A program made the position numbers and the translations under genes. Positions 8,017 to 17,024 of a stretch of 64,000 nucleotides of DNA are shown here, piece after piece (the first letter of the stretch is position 1; each line of letters begins with the position of its first letter). The notes beneath the pieces were generated by a model. The model was not told where the DNA came from and did not search any database. It was given only the letters and a program-made list of their open reading frames with translations. Source of the stretch: VRUE01 sp963703895 (GTDB taxonomy: Bacteria > Actinomycetota > Thermoleophilia > Solirubrobacterales > 70-9); assembly GCA_963703895.1 (NCBI GenBank), contig CAVPFX010000002.1, positions 310,001-374,000 of the forward strand, written 5' to 3'.

Positions 8017-8104
8017 TCTGTGACTGTTTGGTGACGATCTGGATACGGCACTGATAACGACTTGTAAATAGGTCGTAGAAGTTCAGTGAACCGCTTGACA
8101 GAGC
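8017..8104 (+). promoter_or_regulatory. PHO-box-like array of 11-bp direct repeats
   Basis: At least six consecutive 11-nt units can be laid in register from 8017: tctgtgactgt, ttggtgacgat, ctggatacggc, actgataacga, cttgtaaatag, then weaker units to about 8104. The conserved core (t/g)g(t/a)(g/a)a(c/a) at the same offset matches the repeats upstream of pstS at 22853-22918. PhoB/PhoP-type regulators bind such 11-bp-spaced repeats, so phosphate control of the PstS-like gene is inferred. Confidence 0.7.
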
Positions 8105-8164
8105 CGTTTGCGCCGACAAATCATGGCCCCACAAATGGTTCCGCCAAGGAAAGGGAAGACTCGA

Positions 8165-10054
8165 ATGAGCCAGATTCAGCGTGCGCCCCGGAGGCGTGGG
8201 CGCGCCCGCGTGGCAGGGCTGCTCGTCCTCGCGACGACAGCACTTGCGACGTTCGGCCCGGCATCTCCGGCCAGTGCCGATTTCACCACCGGCAAGTGCT
8301 CCGGCCCGAACATCGAAGGCAACGGCGCCAGCTTCGCCAAGACGGCGCAGGAAGTCTTCAACATCAACTTCAGGAACATCTATTGCGCGGGAACCCCCGG
8401 GCAGGGCACGATCAACGTCGCCTACAACGCCGACGGCAGTGGCGAAGGGATCAAGACGATGGAGCTGCGGGTAAGGCCCTCGCGCTTTGCCGGGAGCGAC
8501 GATCCGCCGACGCCGGCGCAGGTGGCGCTGATGAACTCTGGTGCGAAAGAAGCAGGTGGCATCGTCGATGACGGTGTCAGCGGCAACGAGGGCAAAGTCC
8601 ACGTGCTGCCGATCGCGGTCGGGGCGGTGGCTCCCCTGGTCAACTTCCCGGAGGGCTGTGACCCTGAACAGCTCGGGGCCGAATTCCGCACCGTCTCGGC
8701 AGCGGAAATCGCTGGAACTCCGGCCAAGAAAGCGCTGCTGCGGGTGCGCTTCCCCAAGGCCAAGTACGAGAAAGTCTGGGCTGGCCTCGAAAACGCCAAG
8801 TGGAGCACGGCCTTCCCGGAACTCGCCGGCGACGCCGATTGCGAAGTGCCGATCGTTCGCGTTGTTCGCTTCGACGCGTCCGGTACGACCTTCGCCTTCA
8901 AGGACTACCTGCGCACGATCGAACCGGCTCGCGGCTGGACGACCACCTACGAGTCCGGAACCAGCAACGGCAACCGCGAGTGGCCGGGTGCCGAATTTGG
9001 CACAGGCGGCCAGTGTGGTGCCACTGCAGCACCCGGTAAGCAAGAAGACAGCGTCGACTTCCTCACCTCGAACTGCGAAAAAGGTGCCGGCAAGCTGGTC
9101 GAAAAACTGATCGCGACCGACGGCTCGATCGGCTATGCGGACGTCGCGACGGCGCGCAACGCCAGCCCGACGCTGGCGATCAACGCCGCTGCGCCCTCGG
9201 CGTCGACGGCCCCGTACTGGACCCAGGTCCAGAACGGCTCGGGCAACTTCACCGAGCCGACCGCGGATGAAACCAACGGCTTCCGCACCACGGCAGCCGC
9301 GAACCCCGGTCAGAAGGGTGCCAACTGCACCACCACGGTGTTCAACAACACCCCCGCGAGCTCGTTCGGCGACTGGTCTAAAACGACCGGCGTCAACGCC
9401 GCGACCGGATACGGCATCTGCACGCTGACCTACGGCCTCGCGTTCGACGACAACGCCGCGGTCTGGGGCAATACTCCCGAAGAGGAGAGCAAGGCTCGGA
9501 CCGTCAAGGACTACGAGGAAAGCATCGTCGGCGCTTCCGGTCAGGCGACTCTGTTCGCCGCCGACTACGCGCCGGTGCCGAACAACCTGATCGCGATCTC
9601 ACGCGCTGGCGTCGCTGAAATCGGCTGGAACAAGGCCGGTAGCGGCGGCGGTGGCGGCGGAGGCGGCGGCGGGAGCACCACCACCAACAACGGTGGCGGC
9701 AGCACCGACAAAGGCACCGTCGCGGTCAGCAATCTGTTCACGCTGACCCGCAAGACGGTTTCCGCCAAAACCGGTTCGGCGACGCTCTCGGTGAAGCTGC
9801 CGGGAGCAGGCAAGCTCGACGTTCTGGGCACCGCCAAGGTCGGCAAAAAGAAGGTCACCGTCGGCCACGTCGTCGTCAACGCGGCGAAAGGCGGCACCTT
9901 CAACGTCACCCTGAAACCGAGCGGGGCGGCGAAGACCGCGCTGAAGGAAGCGGGCAAGCTGAACGTCAGCCTCAAGCTCACCTTCTCGCCAGCCGGCGGG
10001 ACGGCGAAGACGTCGACAAGCTCGCTGACGCTGAAGCTGGCAACGCAGCACTGA
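8165..10054 (+). CDS. Secreted PstS-like phosphate-binding protein with C-terminal beta domain
   Basis: 629 residues from ATG 8165, chosen for its GGAAGA ribosome site and the signal peptide that follows (RRRGRAR, hydrophobic core, cleavage near ASA). Residues about 40-480 show PstS-family hallmarks: IEGNGASFAKTAQEVF near the N-terminus and DASGTTFAFKDYL, the equivalent of the phosphate-contacting SGTT loop. A Gly-rich linker (G repeat plus STTTNNGGGS) follows, then a beta domain of about 110 residues (SATLSVKLPGAGKLDV, LTFSPAGG). This domain resembles the tail of the TolB-like protein at 18745-20817. It probably captures phosphate or a phosphate-like ligand outside the cell. No permease genes adjoin it. 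FtsH follows after a hairpin. Confidence 0.85.
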   Translation: MSQIQRAPRRRGRARVAGLLVLATTALATFGPASPASADFTTGKCSGPNIEGNGASFAKTAQEVFNINFRNIYCAGTPGQGTINVAYNADGSGEGIKTMELRVRPSRFAGSDDPPTPAQVALMNSGAKEAGGIVDDGVSGNEGKVHVLPIAVGAVAPLVNFPEGCDPEQLGAEFRTVSAAEIAGTPAKKALLRVRFPKAKYEKVWAGLENAKWSTAFPELAGDADCEVPIVRVVRFDASGTTFAFKDYLRTIEPARGWTTTYESGTSNGNREWPGAEFGTGGQCGATAAPGKQEDSVDFLTSNCEKGAGKLVEKLIATDGSIGYADVATARNASPTLAINAAAPSASTAPYWTQVQNGSGNFTEPTADETNGFRTTAAANPGQKGANCTTTVFNNTPASSFGDWSKTTGVNAATGYGICTLTYGLAFDDNAAVWGNTPEEESKARTVKDYEESIVGASGQATLFAADYAPVPNNLIAISRAGVAEIGWNKAGSGGGGGGGGGGSTTTNNGGGSTDKGTVAVSNLFTLTRKTVSAKTGSATLSVKLPGAGKLDVLGTAKVGKKKVTVGHVVVNAAKGGTFNVTLKPSGAAKTALKEAGKLNVSLKLTFSPAGGTAKTSTSSLTLKLATQH

Positions 10055-10097
10055 GCAAGGTGGCCGGGCAGGCCACTGATCGCAGTGCCGGCAACGC

Positions 10098-10128
10098 GGC
10101 GCCCGGGCTAGAGGAAAGCCCGGGCGCC
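10098..10128 (+). terminator. Strong GC hairpin after the PstS-like gene
   Basis: Perfect 12-bp arms ggcgcccgggct (10098-10109) and agcccgggcgcc (10117-10128) with a 7-nt loop, 44 nt after the stop. Two smaller hairpins precede it (10061-10075 and 10074-10087). There is no T-run. It probably terminates or limits transcription into ftsH, which starts 47 nt further on. Confidence 0.65.
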
Positions 10129-10175
10129 GTGCCGGTGCACGGGGCCCGCCCCGCCGACGAAGCAGAGGAGATTCG

Positions 10176-12233
10176 ATGAATGAGCAAAACGACAAATCCG
10201 GGGCAGACAAGGGGCGCGGCCGTTTGCCGGTCAAGCCCCCACACGTAGATATTCGCGACGCCGCCCGCGCGCTCGGCGAGCGCCTGGGGGCAGTCGGGCG
10301 CTGGTTTCTCAAGGACCCGATCAACACGATGCTGCTGCTTGCTTCGGTGGCGCTGACGATCACCTTCTTCGTCTTGTTGGGGCAGATCCAGCCGGCTTCG
10401 AGCGGCGAACGGGTGCCGCTGAGCAAGGTCGAAAAGCTCGCCAAGCAGAAAGAGATTCAGCTGGCGACGCTGCTCGACGTCGACTCTCGCGTGGTCGTCG
10501 ACACCAAGGACGGCGGAGAACTGTACGCCGCCTATCCCAAGTCGGACGCGGAGACTTCGAACCTGCTCAAGCAGCTGACCGCGGGCGGCGCCGTGGTCGA
10601 GATCGACCAGCAGGCCGACAAGCCCTCGAAGCAGATCCTGGTCCAGTTCCTGATCCCGATCCTGCTGCTGGTCTGCCTCTTCGTCCTCTTCACGAGGCTC
10701 GGCCAGGACGGCGGCGCCGGCGCCTTCGCCGGCTTCTCCAAGTTCACCGGCAAGGGGCGCAAGAAGGGCGCGCCCTCGCCCGACCGCACCACCTTCGACA
10801 ACGTCGCCGGCGCCGGCGAAGCGGTGGCCGAGCTGCGCGAGATCCGCGATTACCTGGCGAACCCGGGCAAGTATGCGGCAGTCGGCGCCCGCGCTCCCAA
10901 GGGCGTGCTCCTCGTCGGGCCTCCCGGCACCGGCAAGACCCTCCTGGCCAAGGCGACGGCGGGGGAGGCCGAGGCGACCTTCTTCTCGCTCTCGGGCTCG
11001 GACTTCGTCGAGTCGCTGGTCGGGGTCGGCGCGGCCCGCGTGCGCGACCTCTTCGCCCAGGCGCGCAAGCAGGCGCCGGCGCTGATCTTCATCGACGAGC
11101 TCGATGCCGCCGGGCGCAAGCGCGGCGCCGGCGTCGGCCAGGGCAACGACGAGCGCGAGCAGACGCTGAACGCGCTGCTGGTCGAGATGGACGGCTTCGG
11201 CGGCGACAGCGGCCTCGTCGTGCTGGCCGCCACCAATCGCCCCGACGTCCTCGACCCGGCGCTGCTGCGGCCGGGCCGCTTCGACCGCCAGGTCACGGTC
11301 GACGTCCCCGACGTGCACGGGCGGCTCGAGATCCTCACTCTGCACTGCGGCAAACGCTCCTTGGCGCCGGGTACCTCACTCGACGAGATCGCCAAGCTGA
11401 CCTCGGGCTTCAGCGGCGCCGAGCTGGCCAACGTGATCAACGAGGCGGCGCTGCTGACCGTGCGCGAAGGCCGCGCCGAGATGGACCAGCCGACGATGGA
11501 GGAGGCGATCGACCGCGTCGTCGCTGGCCCGGCCCGCAAGACCCACGCGCTGAGCGACGAGGAGCGCTGGGTGATCGCGATCCACGAGTCGGCCCACGCC
11601 GTCGTCGTCCGCGCCACCGGCCAGAAGATCTCGGCGCAGAAGCTCTCGATTGTCGCCCGCGGCCGCCAGATGGGCACTGCCGCCCACATGCTCACCGACC
11701 GCGACGCGGTGGTGATGCAGGAACCGGACATGCGCATGCACCTGATCGCGATCCTCTCCGGCTACACGGCCGAGAAGATCGAGTTCGGCGTCGTCTCCAC
11801 CGGCGTCCACGACGACCTGCACGCAGCGACCGGACTGGCCCGCCAGATGGTCACCTCCTACGGCATGTCGGAGGAGCTGGGGCCGGTGACGATCGGCGAG
11901 AAGGCGGGCGAGGTCTTCCTCGGCGCCTCGCTGCAAGAGCTCGGCTCGGTCGGCCCGGCGACGCTGGAGCTGATCGACCGCGAGGTCGAGCGGATCGTCA
12001 AGGACTCGGTCGCCAAGGCCGAATCGATCCTGCAGGACAATTGGAGCGCCGTCTACGAGACCGCCAATGCCCTGGTCGAACAGGAGACGCTCTCCGGGGT
12101 GGCGCTCGATGCGGTGCTCTCGACCGTGCAGCCGGCGCTGCTCGACCTGGGCGCGACGCACAACGGCGGCGCTCACGCCGACCAGTCCGAGGTCCGCACT
12201 CACGAGTGGGACGCGCAAGCCGACGGTGATTAG
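10176..12233 (+). CDS. ftsH: FtsH-family ATP-dependent zinc metalloprotease
   Basis: 685 residues, ATG preceded by AGAGGAG. It is a membrane AAA+ protease that degrades membrane and regulatory proteins. A first TM segment spans about 50-70, an extracytoplasmic domain about 75-155 and a second TM about 155-173. Walker A is GPPGTGKT (248-255), Walker B FIDELDA (305-311), and the second region of homology ends in RPGRFDR. The zinc site is HESAH (470-474), with an Asp ligand in GVHDDLHAAT near 547. All catalytic parts are present. The surroundings (secreted proteins, phosphate genes) suggest a second, specialised FtsH; whether the genome has another copy cannot be seen here. The next gene overlaps its stop. 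Confidence 0.93.
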   Translation: MNEQNDKSGADKGRGRLPVKPPHVDIRDAARALGERLGAVGRWFLKDPINTMLLLASVALTITFFVLLGQIQPASSGERVPLSKVEKLAKQKEIQLATLLDVDSRVVVDTKDGGELYAAYPKSDAETSNLLKQLTAGGAVVEIDQQADKPSKQILVQFLIPILLLVCLFVLFTRLGQDGGAGAFAGFSKFTGKGRKKGAPSPDRTTFDNVAGAGEAVAELREIRDYLANPGKYAAVGARAPKGVLLVGPPGTGKTLLAKATAGEAEATFFSLSGSDFVESLVGVGAARVRDLFAQARKQAPALIFIDELDAAGRKRGAGVGQGNDEREQTLNALLVEMDGFGGDSGLVVLAATNRPDVLDPALLRPGRFDRQVTVDVPDVHGRLEILTLHCGKRSLAPGTSLDEIAKLTSGFSGAELANVINEAALLTVREGRAEMDQPTMEEAIDRVVAGPARKTHALSDEERWVIAIHESAHAVVVRATGQKISAQKLSIVARGRQMGTAAHMLTDRDAVVMQEPDMRMHLIAILSGYTAEKIEFGVVSTGVHDDLHAATGLARQMVTSYGMSEELGPVTIGEKAGEVFLGASLQELGSVGPATLELIDREVERIVKDSVAKAESILQDNWSAVYETANALVEQETLSGVALDAVLSTVQPALLDLGATHNGGAHADQSEVRTHEWDAQADGD

Positions 12234-13872
12234 GACGCCGTCCGAGCGGGCTACATCGATGCTCGCGGCCCTGGCCGCGGCGGTTGCCCTCCTCGTCCTG
12301 TCAGCTCCCGTCCCGGCCTCGGCCGAACCGCTGATCTGGCGTCTCGAGCAGCCGCCGCCACCGTCGGGCTCGCCCTTCAAGGCGCCGCTCGGCGAACCCG
12401 GCGACCTCAGCTTCTGGGCGCCAAACCGGGGGCTGCTGACGATCAACGGCAACGACGCGATCCCGCGTGGGATCTACAGCTGGAACGGCCAGAGCTGGCA
12501 CCAGCTCAGCACCGTCTGCGGGGGCGGGGGCGATACCTCGAAGATCGCCTGGGCCGGGCCGGACGAGTTCTGGGTGGTGAGCGAACCGAGCCTGCCGCGG
12601 CGCGGCGCCGGGCTGGCCCTGTGCCACTTCCAGAACGGGCAGGTGGTTGGCTCCTTCAGCACGCCGGTCGAATCGGCCGACCCCTTCCGCCAGATGCTCT
12701 CCGCGGCCTGCAACGGGCCGAGCGACTGCTGGTTCGGTGGGGTTGGCTCCCAGGACGCGCTGGGCGAGCGGGTCGGGGCCTTCCACCTGCACTGGAACGG
12801 CGGCTCGCTGGAAAGCTTCTACGGACCGCAGGGGCGCGGCGTCAGCGACATCGAGTTCCACGCCGGCAAGCTCTACGAGAGCACCCTGGTGGGCCGCTCG
12901 CCGGAGAATCGCGGCGAAGCTGTGACCCTGGCCGAACCCGAGCCGACGCCGAAGCTGATCCACACGGTCGCCGGTCACAGCTTCGCCAACGACCCGTTCG
13001 TCCCAGCGGCTCTGCCGGGCGTACCCGCCGACGGCAGCGAGTTGCTGGCGCTCGACAGCGACGGCACGGATCTGTGGGCGGTCGGCGGTGGTGCCGCGTC
13101 TGGCCCCTCGGCCCCCGCCGGGGGAATCGTGCCGCGAGCGCCCCTGGCCGCGCGGCTGATCGGTGGTGCCTTTGCCGAGCTGAACCTAAGCGGGGACAGT
13201 CTCGAGACCGACGAGCGCTTCGGCGACGTCGCCGCGCTGCCGGGGAGCGAAGCGGCGATGGCGACCGTGGTCCCGTTCGCCGACCGCCACAGCGCCAACA
13301 GCAAGGCGATCGTCGCCCTGATCGAGGGCAGCGGCAGCGTCGCCACCACCTCGCTGCCGGCGGCGGGAGCGGGACGCGGCAGCGCCGCCCGCATCGCTTG
13401 CCCGGCGCCGAACGACTGCTGGATGGTCACCTGGGCGGGCTGGCTCTTCCACTACAGCGACGGCATGCCGGGAGCGCTCGACACCGACCCCAACTTCGCC
13501 GGCACGATCGTCTTCCGCCCCAACGAGGCGGCCGAACAGTTCATTCCCGACGCCCTGCCCGAAGACGATTCGCTGCTCTTCGCGCCGCCACCGGTTGAAA
13601 CCGCCAAAGAAGAAGGCAAGAAGAACCAGGTTCGCCGCTTGCCGCCGCTGCTGCGCGGCATCCACTCCGAGCTGCACGGCCTGAAGCTGGTCGTCACTTT
13701 CACCGTGACGCGCCGAGCGCGCGTGCAGTTGCTGGCCAAGCGCAAGGGCAGGGTGGTGGCCAAGACCCCCGCCCGCGTCCTCTCTCCCGGCCACCGCGAG
13801 CTCAGCTTGAGCCTCGAGCGCGACAGCTACCCCACCGGCCTCGCCTTCAGGACCAAGGAGATAAAGCGATGA
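12226..13872 (+). CDS. Secreted beta-propeller-like protein
   Basis: 548 residues from GTG 12226, which overlaps the ftsH stop by 8 nt; ATG 12259 is the alternative. GTG is preferred because it supplies the basic residues of a signal peptide that ends PVPASA. No family is recognised. Repeated blocks of the type W(A/G)GPDEFWVVSEP, CNGPSDCWFGGVG and CPAPNDCWMVTWAG suggest BNR/Kelch-like propeller blades with conserved Cys pairs. The last 70 residues (LVVTFTVTRRARVQLLAKRKG...) form a small beta-sandwich-like module. It overlaps the next gene by 4 nt (ATGA), so the two large secreted proteins are probably co-translated. Confidence 0.75.
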   Translation: MIRTPSERATSMLAALAAAVALLVLSAPVPASAEPLIWRLEQPPPPSGSPFKAPLGEPGDLSFWAPNRGLLTINGNDAIPRGIYSWNGQSWHQLSTVCGGGGDTSKIAWAGPDEFWVVSEPSLPRRGAGLALCHFQNGQVVGSFSTPVESADPFRQMLSAACNGPSDCWFGGVGSQDALGERVGAFHLHWNGGSLESFYGPQGRGVSDIEFHAGKLYESTLVGRSPENRGEAVTLAEPEPTPKLIHTVAGHSFANDPFVPAALPGVPADGSELLALDSDGTDLWAVGGGAASGPSAPAGGIVPRAPLAARLIGGAFAELNLSGDSLETDERFGDVAALPGSEAAMATVVPFADRHSANSKAIVALIEGSGSVATTSLPAAGAGRGSAARIACPAPNDCWMVTWAGWLFHYSDGMPGALDTDPNFAGTIVFRPNEAAEQFIPDALPEDDSLLFAPPPVETAKEEGKKNQVRRLPPLLRGIHSELHGLKLVVTFTVTRRARVQLLAKRKGRVVAKTPARVLSPGHRELSLSLERDSYPTGLAFRTKEIKR

Positions 13873-16800
13873 GGCATCGGGAACGAGTCCGTCTCAACCC
13901 GTCCATGTCGCGGGTTGAGACGGACTCGCGTCGGCGGGAAGGGCAGCGGCGGCTTGCCGTGGCGGTTTTTGCGCTGGGGCTCGCGGTGGCGGTGATCCTG
14001 GTCGCGGCGACGCGGGGGAGTGGGGCTGCCGCGGGGGAACGCGCCCCGCTGCCGCTGCTCGGGGTCGCCGATCCCGAAGCCGCCCTGATGGGATCCTCCG
14101 CGGCGGGCGAAGCCTGGGCCTACCGGCAACTGCCGCTCGCGGTCGGCAGCGTCGACGCGGGTTCGGGACCGCTGGCCTTCGGCCCCCAGGCCGGCAACGC
14201 GAAACAGCTCGCCCTCCTCCGCTACACCGAGGCGAGCGGCTGGCAGGTCTTCCAGACCCCGGTTGACGGCAACGGCAATCCCTATCGGGGGCCGGAGCCG
14301 AACCGGCTCTCGGTGCGGATCACGCCCACGGGCGGCGGCGTGCTCGTCGGCCGCGACCCGAACAAGGCGGTGGGTGAACAGGTCGTCGTGCTCGGTCACG
14401 AACCCGGAGGCTCCTGGCGGGCGCTGCCGGCGCCGCCCTTCGGCGTGCTGCTGCCGGCCGAAGGCGAAGCGCCCGGTGAGGCCCTCGCTGCCGACAACGG
14501 AGCGGGCGCGATCGCCGATGCCGCCTTCGACGAAGGCGGCCACACCGGGCTCTTCTTCGCTCCCAAGGGCCGCTCGGTCGAGGGCGCGGTGATCCACTGG
14601 GACGGCTCGACCTGGAAACGCGAGCCGGTCAAAGTCCCGGCCGGCTCGGAGGCCAAGTTCCACATCCTCGCGATCGACGCGACCGGGGCCGGCAACGCCT
14701 GGGCGATCGCCGAAGCCGCCGAAGCTCTCGGCCGCTCCTTCGTGCTCCTGCGCCGGATCGTTGGTGGCAGCGGCCCCGAATGGGTCGAGCAGGGCATCGG
14801 CGCGGCCAAGTTCGCCGACGCCGACACGCCGGCCGAAGCGATCGAAGACCTGGCGCCGATCGGCGGCGCGGCGCAGCCGCTGACCGTCACTCAGGACGGC
14901 GTCTGGGTCGACCTCAGCGGCACGATCGAAGGCCTGCAGCGGGACGTGACGATCTTCTACGACATCGGCAGCGGCGGCGTCACCGGCTCCTGGTGCGACG
15001 CCGGGCCCTGCGGCGAAGGGCTCGGCGTCAAGTTCTCGCGCCTGCTCGGCTACCGCAGCTTCGCCTGGGCGGGACCGGGCTTCGGCACGCGGATCGTCAC
15101 CAACCCGCTCGACTCGGGTGGCGGCGAGGAAACGAACCGCGGCACCTACCTGCGCTTCAGCGAAGGCCGCTTCGCGCGGACCCCGGGCGGGGGAGGGAAC
15201 TTCCGCGCCACCGGGGCTTTCGCCAACCTCGACAACGGTTGGCTGCAGGGCCCGGTCGAGATCTCGACCAAGGCGGCGCCCAGCGCGCTGCGCTCCTGGC
15301 CGATTCCCCTGCGGGCGCCCTTGACCGCGATCGCCGGCGCCCCCGGGGCACCGCGAGGCGGGCTCGGCTCTGGCGCTCTGGCGGTCGGCGCCGACGGTGC
15401 CGTCGCCCGCTACGTCCCCGGCCAGGGCTGGGAACGCGAGTACCTCACCACTTCGAGCGGCGCGGTCAACAAGGCGACCCTGCGCGGCGTCGCCTGGCCC
15501 GAAGCCGGGCACGCCTACGCGGTCGGCGACCGCGGCGCGATGTGGGAGTGGAACGCCAACGACGACCTCTGGATCGCCGATCCGGGTGTGCCGATCGGCT
15601 TCGAAGGCAACCTGATGGGGGTGGCCTTCGACCCCTCCGACCCGGCCCGCGGCTACGCGGTGGGCAAGGGCGGCACCCTGCTCGGCTACGGCAAGAGCTG
15701 GGAACCGGAAGCGCTGCCCCCTGGCTTCGCCGAAACGAACCTGACCTCGATCGCCTTTGCCGGCAGCCAGACGATTGTCGCCGCCGGCGGCGATCTGCTG
15801 ACCAACGAGGGCGGCGGCTGGCACGTCGACCCCTCCGCTCACGCCCTGCTCGACAGTGTGCGCAGCGGCAACCCCCAGCTCTACGCGGTCGCCGGCCTGC
15901 CCGACGGCGGCGCCGTCGCCGCCGGGCGTGACATCGTGATCGAGCGCGACAGCGCCGGAGCGCCCTGGCGCTTCTCCAGGCAGCCGATCCTCGGCTCGAC
16001 CGCGATCGCGGCGGCCGCGGTGCGCGCCGGCGGCGGCGTCAGCGCCGTGCTCTCGGTCGTGCCCCAGGTCGCCTACCCCGCCGCCGACGACACTGCCGCC
16101 GCCGGACCCGAACGTGCCGCCGCCGATCGTGCCGCCCTTCGGCCTGCCGGGCGACGGCTACCTGTTGCGCGAGACGGCGAGCGGTTGGCAGGACGAGGAG
16201 CGCACCGCCTTCGCCGGGGCCGGACCCGACCGCCCGGTCAAGACCGACCCGACCCTGGCCCTGCTGCTCGAACCGTCGGGCGAAGGATGGGCGGTGGGCG
16301 GCTGGAGCGGCAGCTCCGACGCCGCCGGCCGCGGCGTCTCGGCCAGCGGTGGCGGTGGCAACGCCGTCCGCGCCCGGGTGCGCACGGCCGCGATCGCGCG
16401 CTTCGGCCCGGCCGCGGCGGCAGCCCCGATCGGCGCCACGCCCCAGCCTTTGTCAATGCCGGCCGGTCCGGTGCGCTTCGCCGTCGCCGGCAACGCCCAG
16501 TGCGAGGAAGCCTGCGCCGACCTCGCCCCCGAGGCGCTCGGCCCCGACCGCACGCTGAGCGCCGCGCTGGGCCTGGTGGCGAGGACGCGGGGTGGCTGGG
16601 GACCGCGGGCGATGCTCTACACCGGCAACCGGGTGGGGACCGGCCTCGGCCTCGCCGACGGCGCTCGCTACGCCGCGCTGCTGGGATCGCAGGCAGGTCT
16701 GCCGGTGTTCCCGGCGCTCGGCTCCAGCGACCTCGGCGACGGCTCCGGCGCCAGCGTCTTCGAGTCCTCCTTCGCCGGCTTCCCGGCGCCGTTCGGTGCT

Positions 16801-17024
16801 GGCTCGCCTCCGGCCGGGGTCTCCAGCGCCGGGATCCCGGGCGCCGCGGCGGGCGCCGGAGCGCGCACCCACTATGCCTTCGACAGCAGCGGCCCGGGGG
16901 GGACGGTGCGGGTGGTCGTGATCGACAACTCCGCCGGCTCGCTGGCGGCGAGCGATCCCTACCAGAACCCGCTCGAGCCGCAGCTGCCCTGGCTGGAAGC
17001 CGTGCTGGCCGATGCCCGCGCTAA
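13869..17024 (+). CDS. Large secreted propeller protein, 5' part; real coding ends at a frameshift near 16077
   Basis: ATG 13869 overlaps the previous stop (ATGA). The N-terminus is encoded by an 18-bp-arm palindrome (13884-13928), then a hydrophobic signal or anchor segment follows (residues about 32-52). Propeller-like repeats continue (GEAWAYRQLP, GHAYAVGDRGAMWEWN, GYAVGKGGTLLGYG) to about residue 735. From about 16077 this frame turns Arg/Ala-rich and non-coding in character, while the +1 frame continues smoothly as a Pro-rich linker into the gene annotated at 16114-18342. The two were very likely one protein of about 1490 residues. The stop at 17022-17024 is therefore not the natural end. 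Confidence 0.7.
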   Translation: MRHRERVRLNPSMSRVETDSRRREGQRRLAVAVFALGLAVAVILVAATRGSGAAAGERAPLPLLGVADPEAALMGSSAAGEAWAYRQLPLAVGSVDAGSGPLAFGPQAGNAKQLALLRYTEASGWQVFQTPVDGNGNPYRGPEPNRLSVRITPTGGGVLVGRDPNKAVGEQVVVLGHEPGGSWRALPAPPFGVLLPAEGEAPGEALAADNGAGAIADAAFDEGGHTGLFFAPKGRSVEGAVIHWDGSTWKREPVKVPAGSEAKFHILAIDATGAGNAWAIAEAAEALGRSFVLLRRIVGGSGPEWVEQGIGAAKFADADTPAEAIEDLAPIGGAAQPLTVTQDGVWVDLSGTIEGLQRDVTIFYDIGSGGVTGSWCDAGPCGEGLGVKFSRLLGYRSFAWAGPGFGTRIVTNPLDSGGGEETNRGTYLRFSEGRFARTPGGGGNFRATGAFANLDNGWLQGPVEISTKAAPSALRSWPIPLRAPLTAIAGAPGAPRGGLGSGALAVGADGAVARYVPGQGWEREYLTTSSGAVNKATLRGVAWPEAGHAYAVGDRGAMWEWNANDDLWIADPGVPIGFEGNLMGVAFDPSDPARGYAVGKGGTLLGYGKSWEPEALPPGFAETNLTSIAFAGSQTIVAAGGDLLTNEGGGWHVDPSAHALLDSVRSGNPQLYAVAGLPDGGAVAAGRDIVIERDSAGAPWRFSRQPILGSTAIAAAAVRAGGGVSAVLSVVPQVAYPAADDTAAAGPERAAADRAALRPAGRRLPVARDGERLAGRGAHRLRRGRTRPPGQDRPDPGPAARTVGRRMGGGRLERQLRRRRPRRLGQRWRWQRRPRPGAHGRDRALRPGRGGSPDRRHAPAFVNAGRSGALRRRRQRPVRGSLRRPRPRGARPRPHAERRAGPGGEDAGWLGTAGDALHRQPGGDRPRPRRRRSLRRAAGIAGRSAGVPGARLQRPRRRLRRQRLRVLLRRLPGAVRCWLASGRGLQRRDPGRRGGRRSAHPLCLRQQRPGGDGAGGRDRQLRRLAGGERSLPEPARAAAALAGSRAGRCPR
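13884..13928. repeat. Palindrome at the start of a coupled gene
   Basis: Perfect 18-bp arms (cgagtccgtctcaacccg at 13884-13901, complement at 13911-13928) with a 9-nt loop. It begins 11 nt after the stop of the upstream gene and is read in frame as the first residues of the downstream one. An in-frame ATG lies in its loop at 13905. The same layout occurs at 26797-26843. Confidence 0.8.
16074..16083 (+). other. Apparent +1 frameshift site (run of four C)
   Basis: In tac-ccc-gcc (16074-16082) the upstream frame continues into unlikely protein. Skipping one C of the run 16076-16079 gives Tyr-Pro-Pro-Pro-Thr-Thr-Leu-Pro-Pro-Pro, a credible linker into the downstream ORF. It could be a sequencing error, a real mutation, or +1 slippage on CCC. 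The sequence alone cannot decide. Confidence 0.65.
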
